From: Paenirhodobacter ferrireducens
GTDB taxonomy: Bacteria; Pseudomonadota; Alphaproteobacteria; Rhodobacterales; Rhodobacteraceae
Direction: 5' to 3'
DNA: 64,000 bases
NCBI RefSeq assembly: GCF_004022265.1
Contig: NZ_SAVB01000023.1
Span: 38,356-102,355 of the forward strand
The position numbers were made by a program, and so were the translations under genes. The notes under the pieces are model-generated. The model was not told the origin of the DNA. It ran no database searches and saw nothing but the letters and a program-made list of their open reading frames with translations. Below, piece after piece: positions 18,142-29,183 of this stretch. How positions within the stretch are numbered: position 1 is the stretch's first letter; each line of letters starts with the position of its first letter.

Positions 18142-20136
18142 ATGAGTCTCCCACCCGGTTTCCTTGACGAATTGCGCAATCGCGTCTCGATCTCGCAGGT
18201 GGTCGGGCGCAAGGTCGTGTGGGACATGCGCAAGTCGAACCAGGCGAAGGGCGACTTCTGGGCGCCGTGCCCGTTCCACCAGGAAAAGAGCGCCTCCTTC
18301 CACGTCGACGACCGCAAGGGTTATTACTACTGCTTCGGCTGTCAGGCGAAGGGCGACGCGCTGACCTTCCTGCGCGAGACCGAGAACGTCAGCTTCATCG
18401 AGGCGGTCGAGATCCTTGCGCGCGAGGCCGGGATGCAGATGCCGGCGCGCGACCCGGTCGCGGCGCAGAAGGCCGACCGGCGCACCGAGCTTGCGCAGGT
18501 GATGGAAGAGGCGGTGAAGCATTACCGGCTGCAGCTGTCGATGCAGGGCGGGGCGGTCGCACGCGATTACCTTGCCCGTCGCCGCCTCGGCCCCGAGGCG
18601 CAGGCGCGCTTCGAGATCGGCTTCGCCCCCGACCAGCGTCAGGGCCTGTTCAACGCGCTGAAGGCGAAGGGGATCGCCCCCGACCTGATCGTCGAGGCCG
18701 GGCTCTGCGCCCGCCCCGAGGACGGCGGCGCGCCCTACGACCGCTTCCGAGGTCGCATCATCTATCCGATCCGCGACGCGCGCGGGCGGGCAATCAGTCT
18801 GGGCGGGCGGGCGATGGACCCGAACGCGCGGGCGAAATACCTGAACGGGCCCGAGACCGCGCTCTTCGACAAGGGCCGCAACCTCTACAACCACGGCCCC
18901 GCGCGCGAGGCCTGTGGCAAGGGCGCGCCGCTGATCGTTTGCGAAGGCTACATGGACGTGATCGCGCTGGTCGAGGCGGGCTTCGGCGGTGCCGTCGCGC
19001 CGCTTGGCACCGCGGTGACCGAGGAGCAGTTGCATCTGATGTGGCGCATCCACGACGAGCCGGTGATCGCGCTCGACGGCGACACGGCGGGGATGCGCGC
19101 GGCGCTGCGGGTGATCGACCTCGCGCTGCCGCTTCTCGAGGCGGGCAAGGCGCTGCGCTTTGCGATGCTGCCGGGCGGGCAGGACCCTGACGAGCTGATC
19201 CAGGCGGGCGGGCGCGCGGCGATGGAGCAGGTGATCGCCGGCGCCCGGCCGATGGTCGACCTGCTTTGGGCGCGCGAGATCGAGGGCAAGGTCTTCGACA
19301 GCCCCGAACGCCGCGCCGCCCTCGACAAGAGCCTGCGTGCCGCCATCCGACGCATCCAGGACCCCTCGATCCGCGCCCATTACGGCGATGAAATCAAGCG
19401 GTTGCGCGAGGACCTCTTCGGCATGAACCGGCCGCGCGCGATGCGCGAGAGCGGCGGAAGCGGCGGCGGTGGCAGGCGCGAGGCGCCGCGCGAGGGCGGT
19501 GCCTGGCGGCCACGCGGGACCGGCTTCGGCCGGCCTGCCGCTCCGGCGCTGCCGCTGCCCGCGACCCGCTCGACGCTGCTTGCCGCCGCCCCCGACGAGC
19601 GCGTGACCGAGGCGCTGCGCGAGACGATGATCCTGGCCATTCTCGTCGCGCATCCGGTGCTGGTGGCCGAGTTCGAGGCCCGGCTCGACCGGATCCTCTT
19701 TGTCGATCCGGCGCACGAGCGGCTGCGCGGCCTGATCCTTGCCCATTGCGCCGAGCCGCCCGAGGCGATCGCCGCGGCGCTTGGGCGTGCGGGCGATGAC
19801 CTTGAAAAGCTGCTCGCCCAGCCCCATGTGCGCACCGCCCCCCCGGTCCTGCGCCGTGACGACACCGATTTCGCGCGGATGTGTCTGGCCGAGGAACTGG
19901 CGAAGCTGCAGGCGGCGCGTGCCGTGCGCAGCGAGACCGAGGAGGCGATGGAAGAACTGGCCGGCCTGGCCGACGAGGGGCTCACCTGGCGAATCACCCA
20001 GGCGACCCAGGCGCTGCATCAGGCCGGGAAATCGAGACTGGAGGACACCAGTGATCTGGGCGAGGACCGTGAAGCGATGTCTGCCTTTTTGCAGTCTCTT
20101 CTGGAAAAACATGGCGGTGGAAACGGCACTCCCTGA
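18142..20136 (+). CDS. dnaG: DNA primase
   Basis: It synthesises RNA primers for replication. The 664-residue protein has an N-terminal CHC2 zinc-binding domain (CPFHQEKSASFHV, YYYCFGC, residues about 40-65), the primase core, and the Toprim domain (CEGYMDVIALVEAG near 270, ALDGDTAG near 315). After a Gly/Arg-rich linker (about residues 435-465) comes the helicase-binding C-terminal domain. ATG at 18142 follows AGAGGG. rpoD lies 135 bases downstream, the usual macromolecular-synthesis pairing. Confidence 0.97.
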   Translation: MSLPPGFLDELRNRVSISQVVGRKVVWDMRKSNQAKGDFWAPCPFHQEKSASFHVDDRKGYYYCFGCQAKGDALTFLRETENVSFIEAVEILAREAGMQMPARDPVAAQKADRRTELAQVMEEAVKHYRLQLSMQGGAVARDYLARRRLGPEAQARFEIGFAPDQRQGLFNALKAKGIAPDLIVEAGLCARPEDGGAPYDRFRGRIIYPIRDARGRAISLGGRAMDPNARAKYLNGPETALFDKGRNLYNHGPAREACGKGAPLIVCEGYMDVIALVEAGFGGAVAPLGTAVTEEQLHLMWRIHDEPVIALDGDTAGMRAALRVIDLALPLLEAGKALRFAMLPGGQDPDELIQAGGRAAMEQVIAGARPMVDLLWAREIEGKVFDSPERRAALDKSLRAAIRRIQDPSIRAHYGDEIKRLREDLFGMNRPRAMRESGGSGGGGRREAPREGGAWRPRGTGFGRPAAPALPLPATRSTLLAAAPDERVTEALRETMILAILVAHPVLVAEFEARLDRILFVDPAHERLRGLILAHCAEPPEAIAAALGRAGDDLEKLLAQPHVRTAPPVLRRDDTDFARMCLAEELAKLQAARAVRSETEEAMEELAGLADEGLTWRITQATQALHQAGKSRLEDTSDLGEDREAMSAFLQSLLEKHGGGNGTP

Positions 20137-20271
20137 GACGCTGCGCAAAAGGGCCGATTCGGCCCTGTGATTCGACCCCATGATTCGATAAGACAGATCA
20201 ACCGATTCGATCCCGTCGCGCCCCGGCCCACCGGCGTGACGACGCCCGAGAAAGCCCGAGCAGGAGCGCAC

Positions 20272-22287
<2,016 letters not shown>

Positions 22288-22293
22288 GACAGG

Positions 22294-22315
22294 CGCCCCC
22301 GAAAGGGGGCGTTTT
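22294..22315 (+). terminator. Intrinsic terminator of rpoD
   Basis: A 7-bp stem CGCCCCC/GGGGGCG closed by a GAAA tetraloop is followed by TTTT, six bases after the rpoD stop codon and just before the start of the glycosylase gene. Confidence 0.9.
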
Positions 22316-22318
22316 GCC

Positions 22319-22831
22319 ATGCTGCCCGATTTCGCCGCCCCCGGCCTGCGCACCATCATCTGTGGCACCGCCGCCGGCCGCCGCTCGGCCGAGCTCGGGC
22401 GCTATTATGCGGGGCCGGGCAACAAGTTCTGGCCGGTGCTGCACCGCGCGGGCCTCGTGCCGGAGCCGCTCGCCGTCGGTGACGAGGCGCGGCTTCTGCA
22501 CTTCGGCATCGGCCTGACCGATCTCGCCAAGGGCGTGTCGGGCGGCGACGCCCAGATCCCGGCACAGGCCTATGATCCCGCGCGGCTGCGGGCCTTCCTT
22601 GCGCAGCACCGCCCGCACAGCTTCGCCTTCAACGGCAAGAACGCGGCGCGCCGCTTCCTCGGTGCACCCCGCGTCGGTTTTGGCCCGATCGAGCTCGACG
22701 GCGTTCCGGTCTGGATCCTGCCCTCGACCTCGGGCGCGGCGAACGGGGCCTGGGACGAGGGGATCTGGCGCGCCTTCGGCACCTTCCTGCGCGAAATCCC
22801 TTTCTCCTTGCCGGAAATACCTCGGGGGTGA
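22319..22831 (+). CDS. mug: Mismatch-specific uracil/thymine DNA glycosylase (MUG type)
   Basis: The protein (170 residues) should remove uracil or thymine mispaired with guanine. It has the family's first motif as CGTAAGRRSAELGRYYAGPGNK split near residues 15-35, the GIGLTDLAKG block, and the second motif STSGAAN near 138. In E. coli Mug the first motif is GINPG with a catalytic asparagine; here it is GTAAG, as in the divergent MUG branch described from Deinococcus, so the catalytic residue must differ. It starts four bases after the rpoD terminator. Confidence 0.8.
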   Translation: MLPDFAAPGLRTIICGTAAGRRSAELGRYYAGPGNKFWPVLHRAGLVPEPLAVGDEARLLHFGIGLTDLAKGVSGGDAQIPAQAYDPARLRAFLAQHRPHSFAFNGKNAARRFLGAPRVGFGPIELDGVPVWILPSTSGAANGAWDEGIWRAFGTFLREIPFSLPEIPRG

Positions 22832-22944
22832 ATTCGGCGCAGCCGAAGAGGGGGCGGCGCCCCTTCGCTTCCCCTTGGACTTCCGCCCCTGCAGGTCTAC
22901 CCTTCCCTTGCCCGGTCGCGTCGGGTGGCTTCAGGGAGTTTCCC

Positions 22945-23337
22945 ATGCGTGTCCTTGTCTCAACCCTCGCCGCCGCCGGTCTCGCCCTTGCTGCCGGCTC
23001 CGCTTCGGCCGGCGATTTCCTCGCGCTGAACGGGCTGCGCGTCGCGCCCACCGGCGGGCAGGAGTTCCACGTCGCCTTCGGTGGCCTCACCGGCAATGAC
23101 GACTTCTGGTGTGCCGCGGGCGATTTCGTCCTGCGCGGGCGCGGCCTGCCCCCCTCGACGCGGATCTACCGCACCACCCCCCCGCCGCGCCACGCGGGCG
23201 AGGGGGTGGATTTCTCGCTCAGCGATGCCAGGGCGACCGACAGCGGCTTCACCCGCTTCGGCGCCAAGGACAAGGGGCTGAGCGCGGCCGCCGCGCAGCA
23301 TTATTGCCCGCTCGTGCCGCTGTTGCCCTTCAACTAG
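22945..23337 (+). CDS. Secreted protein of unknown function
   Basis: A 130-residue protein with a Sec signal peptide (VSTLAAAGLALAAGSASA, cleavage after about residue 22). The mature protein has two cysteines (DDFWCAAGDF, QHYCPLV) that could form a disulfide, and motifs DFLALNGLRV and FTRFGAKDKGL. This looks like a small alphaproteobacterial periplasmic family, but I cannot name it. The ribosome site is AGGGAG. It converges with the oxidoreductase gene, with two bases between the stops. Confidence 0.8.
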   Translation: MRVLVSTLAAAGLALAAGSASAGDFLALNGLRVAPTGGQEFHVAFGGLTGNDDFWCAAGDFVLRGRGLPPSTRIYRTTPPPRHAGEGVDFSLSDARATDSGFTRFGAKDKGLSAAAAQHYCPLVPLLPFN

Positions 23338-23338
23338 G

Positions 23339-24202
23339 TCAGGCCAGCGCGCGGGCGATGGTTTCGGCCATCGGCTCGGTCGGATGGCCGATCAGCGCCG
23401 AGAGCGTGTGGCTCGCGTTGTAAAGCGCGCCTTTCGCCGCCTGCGCATCGCTGTCGGCGAGGATCTTCGCAAAGCCCTCGGGCAGGCCCGCGCCGATCAG
23501 CGCCGCGGCATAGTCCACTTCCGGCATGTCGACATAGGCGACTGGCTTGCCCGAGGCCTGCGACAGCAGCGCCGCGAAGTCGGCGAGCGTCACGCTGGCG
23601 TCGCCGGCAAGCTCATAGGTCTTGCCCGCGTGTCCGCTGCCGGCCAGCACCACGGCCGCCGCCTCGGCATAATCGTGCCGCGGCGCGGTCGAGAACCGCC
23701 CCGCGCCGGCCGCGCCGAAATGCTTGCCAAGGCTCAGGTCGGTGTCGAGCGAGGCGAGCAGGTTCTCGGAATACCAGCCGTTGCGCAGGAAGCTGTGTGC
23801 GATGCCGCTCTCGGCGATCATCGTCTCGGTCGCCTTGTGCTCGGCCGCCAGGGCCATCGCCGAGCCCTGCGCGTTCAGGATCGAGGTATAGGCGATGAAA
23901 CCGACGCCCGCCGCCTTCGCCGCCGCGACGACATTGCCGTGCTGGCGCGCGCGCTGGCCCACGGCCGAGCCCGAGATCAGCAGCAGCCGATCAACCCCCG
24001 CAAAGGCGGCGGTCAGACTGTCGACGTCGTCGTAATCGCCAAGGCGCGCACCGAGGCCCTGCGCCTCGAGCGCCGCCGCATCCTCGGGGCGCCGCACCAG
24101 GCCGATGATCTGGCCGGGCGCAACCCGCGCCCGCAGCGCCGCAATCACCAGCTGGCCCAGCTGCCCGTTGGCGCCGGTCACCATGTAAGTCTGTTCGCTC
24201 AT
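23339..24202 (-). CDS. NmrA-like NAD(P)H:quinone oxidoreductase (QorB/YtfG type)
   Basis: A 287-residue short-chain-type dehydrogenase of the atypical (NmrA-like) class. The Rossmann motif is VTGANGQLGQLV at residues 8-19; other family features are LLISGSAVGQRARQH and YTSILNA, with the C-terminal half matching QorB-type quinone or azo reductases. A GGAGG-like ribosome site precedes the ATG. It is divergent from an HxlR-type regulator, a pairing typical for redox or quinone-stress regulation, with a palindromic operator between them. Confidence 0.85.
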   Translation of the reverse strand: MSEQTYMVTGANGQLGQLVIAALRARVAPGQIIGLVRRPEDAAALEAQGLGARLGDYDDVDSLTAAFAGVDRLLLISGSAVGQRARQHGNVVAAAKAAGVGFIAYTSILNAQGSAMALAAEHKATETMIAESGIAHSFLRNGWYSENLLASLDTDLSLGKHFGAAGAGRFSTAPRHDYAEAAAVVLAGSGHAGKTYELAGDASVTLADFAALLSQASGKPVAYVDMPEVDYAAALIGAGLPEGFAKILADSDAQAAKGALYNASHTLSALIGHPTEPMAETIARALA

Positions 24203-24234
24203 CTCCGTTTCCTCCGGTTGCGAATCGTGTATAA

Positions 24235-24249
24235 GTCTCTTTTAGAGAC
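24235..24249. promoter_or_regulatory. Palindromic operator between qorB-like and hxlR-like genes
   Basis: GTCTCTTTTAGAGAC, perfect 6-base arms with a 3-base spacer, lies in the 105-base divergent intergenic region next to a TATAAG -10-like sequence. It is the natural candidate binding site for the HxlR-type regulator. Confidence 0.7.
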
Positions 24250-24307
24250 CGCAACGATCTGCGGAAAGGAGGCAGGTTTTCCTGCCAAGGTTACCTGGAG
24301 GGAACCG

Positions 24308-24673
24308 ATGCGCGACATGCTGGACCAGATGGACCTCGCCAATTGCCCGGTGCGCCACGTGCTCGACCATATCGCGGCGAAATGGACGACACTGATCCTG
24401 CTCGAACTCGAGCCGGGCCCGTGCCGGTTCAATGCGCTCGCCCGCAGCCTGCCCGACATCTCACGCCGGATGCTGACGCAATCGCTGCGCGATCTCGAAC
24501 GCGACGGGCTGATCGCGCGCAAGGTCTTCGCGACGAAACCGCCGAGCGTCGAATATGCGCTGACTGATCTGGGCCGCTCGCTGCTTGGCCCGCTTTGCGC
24601 GCTGATCGACTGGGCCAAGGCCTCCGCCCCCGAGATCGCCACCGCGCGCGCGGCCTTCGCCGCGCAAGCCTAG
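24308..24673 (+). CDS. HxlR-family transcriptional regulator
   Basis: A 121-residue winged helix-turn-helix protein. It shows the family signature: CPVRHVLDHIAAKWTTLIL, then RFNALARSLPDISRRMLTQ and LRDLERDGLIARKVF. The cysteine near residue 13 is the position used for redox or electrophile sensing in related regulators (HypR, QorR). ATG at 24308 follows a GGAGGGAACC ribosome site. It is divergent from the quinone oxidoreductase gene, so it most likely controls it (QorR-QorB-like). Confidence 0.9.
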   Translation: MRDMLDQMDLANCPVRHVLDHIAAKWTTLILLELEPGPCRFNALARSLPDISRRMLTQSLRDLERDGLIARKVFATKPPSVEYALTDLGRSLLGPLCALIDWAKASAPEIATARAAFAAQA

Positions 24674-24730
24674 GGCTTTCGCCGCGCGCGCGGGCCTGCT
24701 ACCTCTGGGAAAAGACTTCCGGAGGATCCG

Positions 24731-25051
24731 ATGACCGCGCGCCTGTTCCTGCTTTTCCCGATGCTGCTTGGTGCCTGCACGCTCGAGGGGATGTCGACCG
24801 ACCCGACCGCGCCGAGCCTCGACAAGGCGGGCACCTGCTTTGCCCTGGTCACGGCCGAGAAGGATGGCAGCTATACCCTGATGACCGGTATCGCCGACGG
24901 CTCGAAAGCGCCGGTGGGCGTGCCGAAGACCGGGCTCGATGCCGCGGCGGTCGACAAGGCCTTCGCCAGGGAACGCGCGATCATGGACATCAACCCCGAG
25001 TGTCTGGCGATCTATGCCAAGGGGCGCGAGGCTGCGCAGCCCGGCGCGTGA
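24731..25051 (+). CDS. Small lipoprotein of unknown function
   Basis: A 106-residue protein with a lipoprotein signal (LFPMLLGACTLEG; lipidated cysteine about residue 16). The mature part contains GTCFALVTAEKDGSYTLMTG and NPECLAIYAKG, with two further cysteines. A CCGGAGG ribosome site precedes the ATG. The stop overlaps the start of the next gene (TGATG), implying coupled expression, though a functional link is not obvious. Confidence 0.75.
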   Translation: MTARLFLLFPMLLGACTLEGMSTDPTAPSLDKAGTCFALVTAEKDGSYTLMTGIADGSKAPVGVPKTGLDAAAVDKAFARERAIMDINPECLAIYAKGREAAQPGA

Positions 25052-25467
25052 TGCACCGCCGCGTCGAGATCGCGACACGCGGCCCGGGGCTTTACGACTT
25101 CACCGACGAGCTGCGCGCCTGGATCGCGGAGGCGGCCCCCGAGGAAGCACTGCTGACCCTCTTCGTGCGCCACACCTCGGCGAGCCTGGTGATCCAGGAG
25201 AATGCCGACCCCGAGGTGCGCCGTGATCTGACCGAGGCGCTGCACCGGCTGGTGCCGCCCTCGGACCAGCCGGAATGCGCCTGGATGACCCATACCTACG
25301 AGGGGCCGGACGACATGCCGGCCCATGTGAAGGCGGCATTGCTGCCGACCAGCCTGCAGATTCCCGTCATTTCTGGCCGGATGGCGCTTGGAACCTGGCC
25401 GGGAATATACCTTTTCGAACATCGGCGGGCGCCGCACCGCCGCGAGGTGGTGGCGCTGCTGCGCTGA
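25051..25467 (+). CDS. yjbQ: YjbQ-family secondary thiamine-phosphate synthase-like protein
   Basis: A 138-residue UPF0047 protein; members weakly catalyse thiamine-phosphate formation in vitro but their true role is unclear. Conserved features are [20 protein letters not shown], the acidic/His stretch [13 protein letters not shown] and [15 protein letters not shown]. The length is normal for the family. The start overlaps the preceding lipoprotein stop. nrdR lies 140 bases downstream. Confidence 0.92.
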   Translation: MHRRVEIATRGPGLYDFTDELRAWIAEAAPEEALLTLFVRHTSASLVIQENADPEVRRDLTEALHRLVPPSDQPECAWMTHTYEGPDDMPAHVKAALLPTSLQIPVISGRMALGTWPGIYLFEHRRAPHRREVVALLR

Positions 25468-25548
25468 GTCCCGCTCGCCACACCGTGCCACCGGATCTGG
25501 TGGTCTCACATTTGTGCTACCCAAAAGCTCGGCCCGCCCCTATAGTCC

Positions 25549-25557
25549 TGTGGATAA
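25549..25557. promoter_or_regulatory. DnaA box upstream of nrdR
   Basis: TGTGGATAA, the exact complement of the consensus TTATCCACA, lies 50 bases before the nrdR start. It may couple nrdR or ribonucleotide reductase control to DnaA; a chance match is possible. Confidence 0.4.
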
Positions 25558-25606
25558 CCGGGGCACCAGGCCCCACATGCGGCGGGAACAGGAAAAGGGA
25601 GAAGCC

Positions 25607-26074
25607 ATGCGCTGCCCGTTTTGCGGAAATGTCGACACACAGGTGAAGGACAGCCGCCCGGCCGAGGACCATGTGGCGATCCGGCGCCGGCGCTTTTGTC
25701 CGGCCTGTGGCGGTCGGTTCACCACCTACGAGCGGGTGCAGCTGCGTGACCTCGTGGTGATCAAATCCTCGGGCAAGCGCGAGGATTTCGACCGCGACAA
25801 GCTGGAACGCTCGATCCGCATCGCCATGCAGAAGCGCCCGATCGAGCCCGATCGCATCGACCAGATGATTTCCGGCATCGTGCGGCGGCTCGAAAGCCTC
25901 GGCGATACCGACATCCCGTCGCGCACCATCGGCGAGATCGTGATGGAGACGCTGGCCCGGATCGACACCGTTGCCTATGTTCGGTTCGCGAGCGTCTACA
26001 AGAACTTCCAGGCTGCCGACGATTTCGACAAGTTCGTCTCCGAGCTGCGGCCGCAGACGGGCGAGAGCGAGTGA
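25607..26074 (+). CDS. nrdR: Transcriptional repressor NrdR
   Basis: A zinc-ribbon and ATP-cone repressor of ribonucleotide reductase genes. The 155-residue protein has the ribbon cysteines in MRCPFCGN and FCPACGGRF, the sequence [17 protein letters not shown], and an ATP-cone ([16 protein letters not shown] onwards). Length matches the family. The ribosome site GGGAG precedes the ATG. ribD overlaps its end by four bases, so nrdR and ribD are coupled. Confidence 0.97.
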   Translation: MRCPFCGNVDTQVKDSRPAEDHVAIRRRRFCPACGGRFTTYERVQLRDLVVIKSSGKREDFDRDKLERSIRIAMQKRPIEPDRIDQMISGIVRRLESLGDTDIPSRTIGEIVMETLARIDTVAYVRFASVYKNFQAADDFDKFVSELRPQTGESE

Positions 26075-27159
26075 GCGACGCCGACCGGCGCTTCATGGCG
26101 CTTGCGCTTGGCCTTGCGGCGCGGGGCCTTGGCAATGTCTGGCCGAATCCGGCGGTGGGCTGTGTGATCGTGAACGAGGGCCGCATCGTCGGTCGCGGCT
26201 GGACCCAGCCGGGCGGGCGGCCCCATGCCGAACGCCGCGCGCTCGACATGGCCGGGGCGGCGGCGCGGGGGGCGACCGCCTATGTCACGCTCGAACCCTG
26301 TTCCCATCACGGCAAGACCCCGCCCTGTTCCGAGGGGCTGATCGCCGCCGGCGTTGCCCGGGTGGTCAGCGCGCAGGAAGACCCCGACCCGCGGGTCTCG
26401 GGCCGTGGCCATGCGATGCTGCGCGCGGCGGGGCTTGCGGTCGATGTCGGGCTGATGGAGGCCGAGGCGCGGGCGCTGCAGGCGGGGTTTCTCAGCCGCA
26501 TCACTCGTGGCCGGCCCTGGCTCGCGCTGAAACTCGCGACCAGTTTCGATGGCCGCATCGCGCTTGCGAATAGTGAGAGCCAGTGGATCACCTCGGCCCC
26601 GGCACGGGCGCGGGTGCATGCGCTGCGCGCGCGCTTCGACGCGGTGCTGGTCGGCGGCGGCACGGCGCGGGCGGATGACCCGCTGCTGACCGTGCGCAGC
26701 TTCACCCCGTTGCGGCAGCCGGTGCGGGTCGTGGCTTCCGCCGGGCTTGACCTGCCGCGCGACCGGCTGGCGGGTTCGGTTTCCGAGGCGCCGCTGTGGC
26801 TGGTGCATGGGCCCGACGCGGGTGCTGAGGCGCGTGCCTTCTGGGCCGGGATTGGGGCTGAACTGATCGAGGTTCCTCTTGCGGGTCAAGGGCTTAACGT
26901 CGCCGCGCTGAGTGTGGCGCTTGGCGCGCGCGGCCTGACCCGGGTGTTTTGCGAGGGCGGCGGCCAGTTCGCCGCGGCGCTGATGCGGGCGGGGCTGGTC
27001 GACGAGCTGATCGGCTTCACCGCGGGTGTGGCGCTTGGCGCCGATGCCCGCCCGGCGCTTGGCCCGCTGGGGCTGGCGCATCTGCCGGATGCGCCGCGCT
27101 TCACCCTTGCCTCGGTCGAGACGCTGGGCGGTAACGTGCTGCACCGCTGGCGGCGCTAG
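26071..27159 (+). CDS. ribD: Bifunctional riboflavin deaminase/reductase RibD
   Basis: RibD carries out the second and third steps of riboflavin synthesis from the GTP-derived pyrimidine. The 362-residue protein has the deaminase zinc site HAERRAL and [13 protein letters not shown] in the first 90 residues and the reductase domain ([43 protein letters not shown]) after residue 145. The start is GTG, overlapping the nrdR stop. The rest of the riboflavin genes resume at 31897, after a block of capsule genes on the other strand. Confidence 0.97.
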   Translation: MSDADRRFMALALGLAARGLGNVWPNPAVGCVIVNEGRIVGRGWTQPGGRPHAERRALDMAGAAARGATAYVTLEPCSHHGKTPPCSEGLIAAGVARVVSAQEDPDPRVSGRGHAMLRAAGLAVDVGLMEAEARALQAGFLSRITRGRPWLALKLATSFDGRIALANSESQWITSAPARARVHALRARFDAVLVGGGTARADDPLLTVRSFTPLRQPVRVVASAGLDLPRDRLAGSVSEAPLWLVHGPDAGAEARAFWAGIGAELIEVPLAGQGLNVAALSVALGARGLTRVFCEGGGQFAAALMRAGLVDELIGFTAGVALGADARPALGPLGLAHLPDAPRFTLASVETLGGNVLHRWRR

Positions 27160-29183
27160 CGCCAGAGGAAGGCCCAGGCGGCGAAGGCCCCCTGCAGTTT
27201 CGCGAGGCTGCGGTTCAGCGGCCCGGGCGCAGGCAACGGGCCGTTCGCCAGCCGGTCGAGCACGACCTCGGGCGGGCAGGGGCGGCGCGAGACCGGGTCG
27301 AAATAGCGCGGATAGGCGATCAGCACGGCATGAACGAAGGCGAGCAGGTCGGGCCGTGCGCTGCGTCGGGCCGGGACCCTGCCCAGGTCGCGGGTCAGCC
27401 CCCAGCCGGCATAGAAGGGCGCGCCGGTCACGGTGACGGGCACCCCACGGATCAGCGCCTCGAAGCCGAGAAGTGAGGTCATCGTCCAGACCTCGTGCAC
27501 CGCCCCGATCAGGGCGACGGGATCGGCCTGTTCGACGATCTGGTCGGCGAACCGCAGCGCCTCGGACGGTTCCACGCGGCCCGGGCGCAGACCCGCCTCG
27601 ACATCGGGGTGAGGTTTGAAAAGGACAATTGCGGTGGGGTTTTCGGCCCGAACCCGCGCCAGCAATGCCAGATTGCTGCAAGTCTTGCCAGCGCCCAGCC
27701 GGATCGAGGCATCGTCTTCCACCTGTCCGGGCACCAGGATCCGGTGGCCTTCGGGCAGCGGGGGCAGGGCGCCGCCGAGGTTGTATTTCGACACCCCTGC
27801 CTTGCGGATCGCCGCGAGCAGGCGCTCGGCCCGCAGCCGCCCGCCGGGGGGCGGCTCGTGCGAAATCAGCGTCTCGAGATCCGAGGGGCGGGTGGGGTCG
27901 TAATAGATGCCCTGCGCATCGGTGACGAGCGACAGCGGCGGGATCAACTCGGCGCCCAGCCCGCGCGAGCGCAGGAAACCGTCCTCGACCCGCAGCGCGG
28001 GCAGGTCAGGGGGCGCCTTGCCGGCCCAGACCAGCAGGCTGCGGCCGCTGTCGCGTGCCACCTGCGCCGCGCGCGCCGGCGGATCGACGAAGCGCAGCGG
28101 CGTCTCGCGGCCGAAGACCTGCTGCAGCGGGCGTCGCTTCCACAGCCGCATGCCGCTGGCGACATGGCCGGCGCGGTCCTGCCGCCAGGCGCGGACCTCG
28201 GCCTCGAGCTGATCGACGGCCTCCTCGAAGCTGCAGATCCGCTGCCGGCACGGGGCGAACCAGGTCGGGGCAAGGATGTGGCTTGCGGCGAACAGCTGGG
28301 CGCGGGTCAGGCGGCGTTCGCGCCGGGCGACGGGATTCTCATCCTGCGTCAGGCCCCAGCCGGCATAGAAGGGCTGGCCGAAGACGCGGGGCCGGTGGCC
28401 GGCAAGGATCGCCTCGACCCCCATCAGCGAGGAGACGGTATAGACCGCGATCGCGCCGTCGAGCAGCTGCCAGGGCGAGACGGGGTCGGTGAACAGCTGC
28501 GTGCGGGCATCGCAATGCTCGGGGCCGTAATGGCCGGGGCGCAGCCCGGCGCGGGTCTCGGGGTGGGTCTTGAGCAGGATCCGCGCGCCCGGATGCTCGA
28601 TCTGCGCAACGGCCAGCATCTCGCGGAAGGTGCGGGCGCTGGCCCCGCCATGGGTGATCGAGGCATCGCCCGCGGTCTGGTCGAGCACCAGTACATAGCC
28701 CGGCGGCGGCGGTTCGAGGCGTTCGTCGAAATTGTTGTATTTTGACAGATCGAGCGTCTTCAGCCGGCCGATTCCGTCGCGCGCCCGTTGCAAAAGGTAA
28801 GTGTCGTCGAGCGGATGGCGGGCCAGGAGGCGCTCCAGCATCGACGGGTGGGCGCTGTCGAAATGCACGCCCTCGGGGTCGATCAGCAGGCCGAGCGGCC
28901 CGTCGCCACCCGCGCGCCCGGGATGCACGCTGCGCAGGAAGGCGTCCTCGAGCCGCACCAGTCCGACGCCGCGCCGCGCCGCCACCGCCTCGCCGCGGTG
29001 CGCATAGGGCGAGCGGCCCCAGACCACGACGCGGTCGGTGGGGCCGGGAAGGCCCAGATGCAGCGACCAGCCCGCGGCGCGCAGGATCTGCCGCAGCCGG
29101 CGTTCGCGCAGGAAGCCGCCGTTGTAGAAGAAAAGCCGCCGGGAAGGCTCCCCGGCGGCCGGATCGGGCGTGACGCCGGGCAT
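27156..29183 (-). CDS. kpsC: Capsule beta-Kdo transferase KpsC
   Basis: KpsC extends the poly-Kdo linker that joins group 2-type capsules to a lipid anchor. The 675-residue protein is an internal duplication, as in known KpsC: the first half has RLEDAFLRSVHPG and LSKYNNFDE, and the second half RVEDGFLRSRGLG and VSKYNLGGA; each half also has the YAGWGLT motif. The ATG at 29183 overlaps the upstream stop (TGATG), excluding the longer start. It ends overlapping ribD by four bases, tail to tail. Confidence 0.93.
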   Translation of the reverse strand: MPGVTPDPAAGEPSRRLFFYNGGFLRERRLRQILRAAGWSLHLGLPGPTDRVVVWGRSPYAHRGEAVAARRGVGLVRLEDAFLRSVHPGRAGGDGPLGLLIDPEGVHFDSAHPSMLERLLARHPLDDTYLLQRARDGIGRLKTLDLSKYNNFDERLEPPPPGYVLVLDQTAGDASITHGGASARTFREMLAVAQIEHPGARILLKTHPETRAGLRPGHYGPEHCDARTQLFTDPVSPWQLLDGAIAVYTVSSLMGVEAILAGHRPRVFGQPFYAGWGLTQDENPVARRERRLTRAQLFAASHILAPTWFAPCRQRICSFEEAVDQLEAEVRAWRQDRAGHVASGMRLWKRRPLQQVFGRETPLRFVDPPARAAQVARDSGRSLLVWAGKAPPDLPALRVEDGFLRSRGLGAELIPPLSLVTDAQGIYYDPTRPSDLETLISHEPPPGGRLRAERLLAAIRKAGVSKYNLGGALPPLPEGHRILVPGQVEDDASIRLGAGKTCSNLALLARVRAENPTAIVLFKPHPDVEAGLRPGRVEPSEALRFADQIVEQADPVALIGAVHEVWTMTSLLGFEALIRGVPVTVTGAPFYAGWGLTRDLGRVPARRSARPDLLAFVHAVLIAYPRYFDPVSRRPCPPEVVLDRLANGPLPAPGPLNRSLAKLQGAFAAWAFLWR

